Shown piece by piece: positions 59,042 to 64,000 of a stretch of DNA of 64,000 nt. The stretch's first letter is position 1. Every line of letters starts with the position of its first letter. The notes beneath the pieces are model-generated. The model searched no databases. It was not told where the DNA came from and saw only the letters and a list, made by a program, of their open reading frames with translations. Source of the stretch: Pseudoselenomonas ruminantium. GTDB taxonomy: Bacteria; Bacillota; Negativicutes; Selenomonadales; Selenomonadaceae. Both the position numbers and the translations under genes were made by a program. The stretch spans positions 124,001 to 188,000 of the forward strand of contig NZ_FRBC01000002.1 in assembly GCF_900142515.1 (NCBI RefSeq), in the 5' to 3' direction.

Positions 59042-59833
59042 TTATAACATCACATTTTTTACAGCTTTGCGCACCAGCTCGATCTGCGTAGCCAGCCGGG
59101 CATCCACCGTCCCATTGGGCGTTTCTATCAGACAATCCCCCGGCTTCATGCTTTGATCCGAAATCAGATCGATCTCCGCATCGCCATAAGTCAACAGACC
59201 ACGAAATTCATTGCGGGCCATAAGCACCAAATCATAGTCTGACGGTGCAACATGGATCTTCAATTCTTTCTGGTCCTTGACTTTGATAATCGCTTCCCTC
59301 ACTAATGGCAGGACTATCTGCGGAACATCGATAAAATGCTGTGGCAGTATTTTTTCCACTACTGCCATAGCAATCTTCACCACATCATTCTCAGCCTGCT
59401 GCACATAGTCACGAGTAGCCGCCTTTGCATCCTGCAGGGTTTTCTGTGCCTGAGCACTGCCTTCGGCTATGATTTCTGCCATTTCCTCACGTACTTTGGC
59501 CTCTCCATCTTTATAACCTTCCTCATAGCCTTCTTTTCTGCCAATCTGAGCGGCTTCTTCTTTTTTCGCTTCGATCTGCTCCCGAGCTTCTGACAGCATG
59601 CGGTCGCATTCTTCCCTGGCTTCCTGTTTTAATATCTCAGCTTCTACTTTGGCTTCCTTCAACATCTGGATAGCACGCTGCTCTTTGGCAGCAATCTCTG
59701 CCAGCATACGGGCACGAGCCTCTTCGTCCAAGCCACCAGCATCCGCCGCATCTGCCTCGGGCTTAGGCGGCTCGGGGGTATGGATAAGATGAGGATTCTC
59801 CTCCCATATCGCGGCTTTAATAACTCTAGACAA
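59042..59833 (-). CDS. fliH: Flagellar export regulator FliH
   Basis: 263 residues. An N-terminal Pro/Asp linker, long Ala/Glu coiled coil (about 45-140) with GYEEGYKDGEAKVREEM, and a C-terminal domain related to the F1 delta/V-type E stalk (LVREAIIKVKDQKELKIHV). Binds FliI and holds it at the C-ring. Overlaps the fliG stop by 8 bases. Confidence 0.93.
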   Translation of the reverse strand: MSRVIKAAIWEENPHLIHTPEPPKPEADAADAGGLDEEARARMLAEIAAKEQRAIQMLKEAKVEAEILKQEAREECDRMLSEAREQIEAKKEEAAQIGRKEGYEEGYKDGEAKVREEMAEIIAEGSAQAQKTLQDAKAATRDYVQQAENDVVKIAMAVVEKILPQHFIDVPQIVLPLVREAIIKVKDQKELKIHVAPSDYDLVLMARNEFRGLLTYGDAEIDLISDQSMKPGDCLIETPNGTVDARLATQIELVRKAVKNVML

Positions 59834-60857
59834 TCATCTCGTCTCCCTGTCCACGCGAAATTACGATATCGCCCTTGTCTTCCAGTACGCGGATGACGTT
59901 GACGACCTTCTGCTGTGCTTCCTCTACGTCGCGGATCTTCACCGGCCCCATGAATTCAATTTCCTCACGCAACATATCGGCAGCACGCTTCGACATGTTG
60001 CGGTATACCTTGTCCGCCACTTCCGAAGGCGTGGCCTTGAGAGCCAGCGACAGATCCTTGGTATCCACCTCTCGCAGGACCATCTGCAAAGAACGGTCGT
60101 CCAGCTGGACAATATCTTCGAATACAAACATGAGGCGCTTGATTTCTTCGGCCAGTTCCGGATTGTCCACTTCCAAAGTCTCGATAATGGATTTTTCCGT
60201 TGTACGATCCACCCGGTTGAGCACTTCCACAATAGCCTTGACACCACCAGCAGTAGTGAAATCCTGCGTAACCAGCGAAGAAAGCTTCCGCTCCAGCACA
60301 CGCTCTACCTCTCTGACAATATCCGGTGATGTCCGGTCCATCTGTGCGATACGCCTTGCTACATCGGCTTGCGCCTCAGGCGGCAAGGAACCGATGATGG
60401 TAGCCGCCTGATCCGGATCCAGATAAGCTGTGATAAGCGCAATAGTCTGTGGATGCTCGTTGTTGATGAAATTCATCAGCTGAGAAGGATCGGTCTTGCG
60501 CAGGAAATCGAATGGACGGACCTGCAGGCTGGTCGTAAGACGATTGAGAATCTCCATCGCCTTCTCTGCGCCCAAAGCCTTTTCCAGTACATTCTGCGCA
60601 TATTCCAAACCACCCGTAGAAATATAGTCGCTGGCCATAGCCATCTGATAAAATTCAGATACAACCTTGGCCTTCAGTTCAGAGCTGACCTTCTTATGAT
60701 TAGCGATTTCCAATGTGATCCGCTCAATCTCATCATCCGCCAGATGCTGGAAAAGCTTAGCTGAATACTCAGGACCCAAGGCAATGAATAAAATAGCCAC
60801 TTTCTCCGTATTGGTGATTTCCTCTTCGCTATCGCCATACATATCTTCAAATGCCAT
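59826..60857 (-). CDS. fliG: Flagellar motor switch protein FliG
   Basis: 343 residues. Three armadillo-like domains; the middle domain has FINNEHPQTIALITAYLDPDQ (EHPQ motif) and the C-terminal torque helix carries the charged stretch FEDIVQLDDRSLQMVLREVD. Interacts with stators and FliF. Starts 3 bases after fliF. Confidence 0.97.
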   Translation of the reverse strand: MAFEDMYGDSEEEITNTEKVAILFIALGPEYSAKLFQHLADDEIERITLEIANHKKVSSELKAKVVSEFYQMAMASDYISTGGLEYAQNVLEKALGAEKAMEILNRLTTSLQVRPFDFLRKTDPSQLMNFINNEHPQTIALITAYLDPDQAATIIGSLPPEAQADVARRIAQMDRTSPDIVREVERVLERKLSSLVTQDFTTAGGVKAIVEVLNRVDRTTEKSIIETLEVDNPELAEEIKRLMFVFEDIVQLDDRSLQMVLREVDTKDLSLALKATPSEVADKVYRNMSKRAADMLREEIEFMGPVKIRDVEEAQQKVVNVIRVLEDKGDIVISRGQGDEMIV

Positions 60858-60860
60858 TTG

Positions 60861-62450
60861 TCATTCCTCCGCCAGCCAAGTTTTAACAAGCATAGCCACT
60901 TCGGCAGGCCGCTGGTCGATCAACTGCTGCAAAGCCTGTTTTTCGGACAGATGCTGCTGCTCCTCTTCGGAGAGCTCTTCCGGTTCAATAGCACCAGCGG
61001 CAATAAGCGCTGCTCTCTCTTCTTCTTCTTTCTTCCTCTTTGCTTCCTCTTCCAGACGAATCCTCTCCTGTTCCGCGGCAATAGCTTCCAATTTCTTCTT
61101 GCGGCGATAGTAGAGGTAACCGCCAATAGCTGCCAGTACCAACAGGATGGCACCGATCGTGCCGTAGAAGATCATATCTTCCCGGTCTTTAGCTGCCTTT
61201 TCTTCAGCAGCCCGCCGGTCACGCAATTCTGTGCTGAATGGCAAAGGTTCAACCGATACAGTGTCCCCTCTGTCTGCGTTGATTCCCGCAGCGCTGCTGA
61301 CCGTACGCATAATGCTGTCCTGTTGCTGGGGCGTCACCGTGTCATCCACCAGCACGGCTACAGTAAGCCGGCGGATGGATCCCGGTGCAGCTACAGTCTT
61401 GGATTTTTCTTCATTTATCTCATAATTTTTCGTAGATTCTTTCTTTTCGTATTCCGCATTGGCATTGCCATTCTGTGCCACATAGCCAGGTACATTGGAT
61501 TGCACGCCGGCCGGGCCGCCAGGCTGGGTAGATGTGCCATTATAAGCCTCACTTATATCCTGCTGGCTGCGGATAATACCAGAATCATCCACCACCGGCG
61601 TAAAGGTCTGCTTGTCCGTAGTGCGATCATCAAAATCCAGCTCGACGCTGACCCGGGCAAAGGCCTTGCCCTCCCCCATCGAGTCATCCAGCATGGATTG
61701 AATATTCTTCTGGATGTTATCCTGGACTTTTTTCGTCATTTCCAGCTGGGTCATGGTCTTCGCACTGACGTTCTGTTCCTCATTTTCATCCGGGTCATTG
61801 AGGATCTTGCCCGTAGCATCCACAATCGTGATATTTTCCGGTTTCAGGCTCTGCACACTATTGGCAGCCAGATTGACGATTCCCTTGATTTCCTTCTTGG
61901 AAAGCTCCATATTCGGTCTCAGGTGAAGCATGATTGATGCCGTAGCCGGTTTTTCGTTCTTCTTATACAGGCTGTCCTCAGGCAGGACAATATGCACCCT
62001 CGCTTTTTCCACAGCAGCGATCTGCTCAATAGTCCGAGTCAATTCTCCCTGTAGTGCCTGCAGGTAATTCACCTTGTTCTGGAATTCGGTAACGCCAAGC
62101 TTGCTGTCATCAAATATCTCAAACCCCTTATTGCCCCGTGGCAATCCCTGGGTAGATAAATCCAACCGTGCATTGTGCACATCCCGTGACGGAACCATGA
62201 TTGTCGTGCCTTGCCTTGTTTCCTGTACTTCGTATTCAATTTTAGCTTCTTTCAATTTTGCAGCTACTTCACCGGCATCTTTAGTTTCCATGTTGGTAAA
62301 CAGAGGAACCATATCCGGCTTATTGCCATACCACGCACTTACACCAATTATGGCAATGAGAATAGCCAAAGCGGAGCCCAGCATTATATAGCGCTGGCGC
62401 TTACTGAATCTCTCCAGCAGCTCCTTATACCGCTCTTTCCAATCTCCCAT
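60861..62450 (-). CDS. fliF: Flagellar MS-ring protein FliF
   Basis: 529 residues. Two membrane helices (IMLGSALAILIAIIGVSAWY, about 23-42, and FYGTIGAILLVLAAIGGYLY, about 428-447) flank the periplasmic ring-building motifs, with LDLSTQGLPRGNKGFEIFDD and TRTIEQIAAVEKARVHIVLP visible; the C-terminal cytosolic tail binds FliG and is Glu-rich. Confidence 0.97.
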   Translation of the reverse strand: MGDWKERYKELLERFSKRQRYIMLGSALAILIAIIGVSAWYGNKPDMVPLFTNMETKDAGEVAAKLKEAKIEYEVQETRQGTTIMVPSRDVHNARLDLSTQGLPRGNKGFEIFDDSKLGVTEFQNKVNYLQALQGELTRTIEQIAAVEKARVHIVLPEDSLYKKNEKPATASIMLHLRPNMELSKKEIKGIVNLAANSVQSLKPENITIVDATGKILNDPDENEEQNVSAKTMTQLEMTKKVQDNIQKNIQSMLDDSMGEGKAFARVSVELDFDDRTTDKQTFTPVVDDSGIIRSQQDISEAYNGTSTQPGGPAGVQSNVPGYVAQNGNANAEYEKKESTKNYEINEEKSKTVAAPGSIRRLTVAVLVDDTVTPQQQDSIMRTVSSAAGINADRGDTVSVEPLPFSTELRDRRAAEEKAAKDREDMIFYGTIGAILLVLAAIGGYLYYRRKKKLEAIAAEQERIRLEEEAKRKKEEEERAALIAAGAIEPEELSEEEQQHLSEKQALQQLIDQRPAEVAMLVKTWLAEE

Positions 62451-62491
62451 GATCTCAATCCCTTCACGTAGAAATTACACTATAGCCGCCA

Positions 62492-62794
62492 TTATACCTG
62501 CATGCGCATGATTTCCTGATAAGCCGACACCGCCTTATTCCGAAGCTGAAGGGTCAATTGCAAGGCGATATTGGCTTTCTGTGCAGCAATAACCACCTGC
62601 GAAACATCTTCGATACGTCCAGCTGCCAACAAGGCATTTTGCCGTTCTGACTCCAGCTGCAAAGAATTCGTTTTCTTCAAAGCGTTTGTCAGGTACTTAC
62701 CAAAATTCTCCACTTCCTTGGGTTCCTGTGTTTCCCCCAAATGACTAGTAGCGTGCATAGACACAGGTGTCATTTGCAATGCCTCTATTTCCAT
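62492..62794 (-). CDS. fliE: Flagellar MS-ring/rod adaptor FliE
   Basis: 100 residues, family size. FGKYLTNALKKTNSLQLESER and VVIAAQKANIALQLTLQLRN, ending AYQEIMRMQV, are the FliE signature. First rod-zone protein exported, anchoring the rod to FliF. Confidence 0.95.
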   Translation of the reverse strand: MEIEALQMTPVSMHATSHLGETQEPKEVENFGKYLTNALKKTNSLQLESERQNALLAAGRIEDVSQVVIAAQKANIALQLTLQLRNKAVSAYQEIMRMQV

Positions 62795-62822
62795 AATTTC
62801 TCCCTCTCAAAAACAACAACTC

Positions 62823-63272
62823 TTATTTGTTGCCCATTTCCAAAGCTTTGGTCACCATGGCCTTAGCAGCATTTATCGTGGTAGTATTTGCCTCATATGC
62901 TCTTGAGGCCGTTATCATGTCCACCATTTCTGCCACTACATTGATATTCGGTCTTTCCACATAACCATCCGCGTTAGCATCCGGATGTCCCGGATCATAC
63001 ACCAACGGTCCCTGCGTATTATCGCTTTCAATGCGGATAGCCCTTACACCATCGCCTGCTTCCAGTTTATTTGCCGCTTTTTTCAAAAAACTCTGAAACG
63101 GGCCGTTATCCTTGACCCTTGGCTCAAAGACCACATAGCGCCGGTGATAAGCGCCACCCTCGTCGGTACGGGTTGTATTGGCATTAGCGATGTTATTGGA
63201 GATAACATCCATCCGCAAACGTTCGGCGGTAAGCCCTGATGCCGCCGCATCAATCCCTAGAAACATGCCCAT
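62823..63272 (-). CDS. flgC: Flagellar basal body rod protein FlgC
   Basis: 149 residues from ATG 63270-63272 (AAGGA 7 bases ahead; an in-frame GTG at 63290 has no site). FLGIDAAASGLTAERLRMDV with the rod signature ISNNIANANTTRTDEGG, and the C-terminal VAEMVDMITASRAYEANTT. Proximal rod. Confidence 0.96.
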   Translation of the reverse strand: MGMFLGIDAAASGLTAERLRMDVISNNIANANTTRTDEGGAYHRRYVVFEPRVKDNGPFQSFLKKAANKLEAGDGVRAIRIESDNTQGPLVYDPGHPDANADGYVERPNINVVAEMVDMITASRAYEANTTTINAAKAMVTKALEMGNK

Positions 63273-63304
63273 GATATTTTCCTTTTGCACTTTCTATCAC
63301 CAGA

Positions 63305-63727
63305 TCAAGACTGTCCACTGGTGATAACATTCCTCAATTCTGACATATAGCCGCCCAACTGGGTAGTCATAGCATTATAATACATATGATTCTTGGCCAG
63401 GCCTGCCATCTCGATATCAATATCCACGTTGTTGTCATCTACGCGCATCGTGGTCGTATTGTCCTCTTCAATCACTGCATGAACCTTGCCATGCATAGGG
63501 ATTGGCAGATGACGGTCATGCGTACGGACGATAGCCACCTTCATGGGCTCATCATCCAGATGCAATTCCTTCGCTAAAAGTTCCTCAAAGTTCACGCCGC
63601 TGCGTTTGAAATGCGGTGTGTTTACATTCGCTATATTGTTACTGATGACTTCCTGACGTAAATTAGCGGCTTCCAAGCCCCGTGAAAGATAATCAAAGTT
63701 AGAGGAATTCATTATCTGTTCAAGCAT
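63305..63727 (-). CDS. flgB: Flagellar basal body rod protein FlgB
   Basis: 140 residues. N-terminal LSRGLEAANLRQEVISNNIA followed by NTPHFKRSGVNFEELL is the FlgB form of the rod motif. First gene of the fla cluster, directly downstream of codY and its terminator, as in Bacillus. Confidence 0.96.
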   Translation of the reverse strand: MLEQIMNSSNFDYLSRGLEAANLRQEVISNNIANVNTPHFKRSGVNFEELLAKELHLDDEPMKVAIVRTHDRHLPIPMHGKVHAVIEEDNTTTMRVDDNNVDIDIEMAGLAKNHMYYNAMTTQLGGYMSELRNVITSGQS

Positions 63728-63819
63728 GCCGGAATCACATCCTTTCTTCCTGCCTCTGCCAAAACGATTCTTTATAGTTGCCTTTTGTTTATTTTCTACA
63801 TAAGGTCTCTAACTCCTTC

Positions 63820-63850
63820 CCACTTTATCATTTTTTTCTTGTTTAAACAA
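63820..63850 (-). promoter_or_regulatory. Candidate promoter of the fla cluster
   Basis: Minus strand TTGTTT, 17-base spacer, TAAAGT. The -35 lies in a perfect 12-bp palindrome, TTGTTTAAACAA (63839-63850), which could be an operator. The -10 is weak, so activation may be needed. Confidence 0.35.
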
Positions 63851-63865
63851 TAGACAAACATGCTA

Positions 63866-63902
63866 AAATAAAAAAAATAGGACCAGTGCATTTGCACCGG
63901 TC
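63866..63902 (-). terminator. Terminator of codY
   Basis: GACCAGTGCA (63881-63890) and TGCACCGGTC (63893-63902) pair with one wobble; the minus strand continues CTATTTTTTTTATTTT. Confidence 0.9.
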
Positions 63903-63917
63903 TCAAACAAAGCCATA

Positions 63918-64000
63918 TCAGATTTTTAATTTCTGTACTTCTTCCAGCAGATACTCGTTGAGTACCTTGATATACGTGCCCTTCATGCCCAGGGACTTGG
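63918..64000 (-). CDS. codY: GTP- and branched-chain amino acid-sensing repressor CodY, C-terminal end
   Basis: Only the last 27 codons are in the window. The visible end SLGMKGTYIKVLNEYLLEEV is the conserved C-terminal stretch of CodY just after its DNA-binding helix-turn-helix. CodY is the nutrient-responsive repressor of Firmicutes. Position directly before flgB, as in Bacillus (codY-flgB-flgC-fliE), strengthens the call. The effector-binding GAF domain is outside. Confidence 0.88.
   Translation of the reverse strand, partial: KSLGMKGTYIKVLNEYLLEEVQKLKI

Overview
The window reads as a chromosomal segment of an anaerobic, flagellated member of the Firmicutes, most likely a Negativicute close to Selenomonas (inference from gene content). 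The pointers are a 2-hydroxyacyl-CoA dehydratase activase, a complete larA-larB-larC set, a metF-nfnA-nfnB cluster, a T-box in front of glyQS, the two-subunit GlyQ/GlyS, group II ECF transporter genes, and codY directly upstream of a large fla/che cluster, the order known from Bacillus. Nearly all genes lie on the minus strand.

Layout. 1-3715: partial activase, a chemoreceptor and its neighbouring sugar-binding lipoprotein. 3819-9640: lactate racemase locus (larA, lactate/glycerol-type channel, larB, larC) with a divergent Mga-type regulator and a repeat-rich control region; larE is not in the window. 9653-13836: ECF energising module (ecfA1, ecfA2, ecfT) with truA, a DUF192 gene and the niacin repressor NiaR. 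13901-14132: tRNA-Val, tRNA-Glu, tRNA-Asn.

15094-19168 is the accessory part: a tight four-gene unit (unknown protein, DUF3990 ADP-ribosyltransferase-fold protein, unknown small protein, DUF3791 protein) that looks like a toxin-antitoxin or conflict cassette, a 190-bp imperfect palindrome ending in a T-run, and a solo TnpB with a candidate guide-RNA end. 19263-30483 is housekeeping: exonuclease, metF-nfnA-nfnB, a large cNMP-domain protein of unknown role, an acidic-tail membrane protein, yceD-rpmF, an atypical RpiB-family isomerase and T-box-controlled glyQS.

30508-63727 is a fla/che cluster transcribed from flgB towards the swrB-like gene: flgB flgC fliE fliF fliG fliH fliI fliJ slt motE, then (after a terminator) an inserted amidase, SEC-C protein and MATE pump unit, then flbD fliL fliM fliY cheY fliO fliP fliQ fliR flhB flhA flhF flhG pilZ cheB cheA cheW cheC cheD, a small membrane protein, fliA (sigma-28), a DUF342 protein and two small genes. 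It supplies the motor, export gate, switch and the full CheA-W-B-C-D-Y pathway except CheR. The hook genes fliK, flgD and flgE, which occupy the slot after motE in Bacillus, are absent; the amidase-SEC-C-MATE unit sits there instead. The last bases encode the C-terminus of CodY. No CRISPR array, rRNA or prophage was seen.
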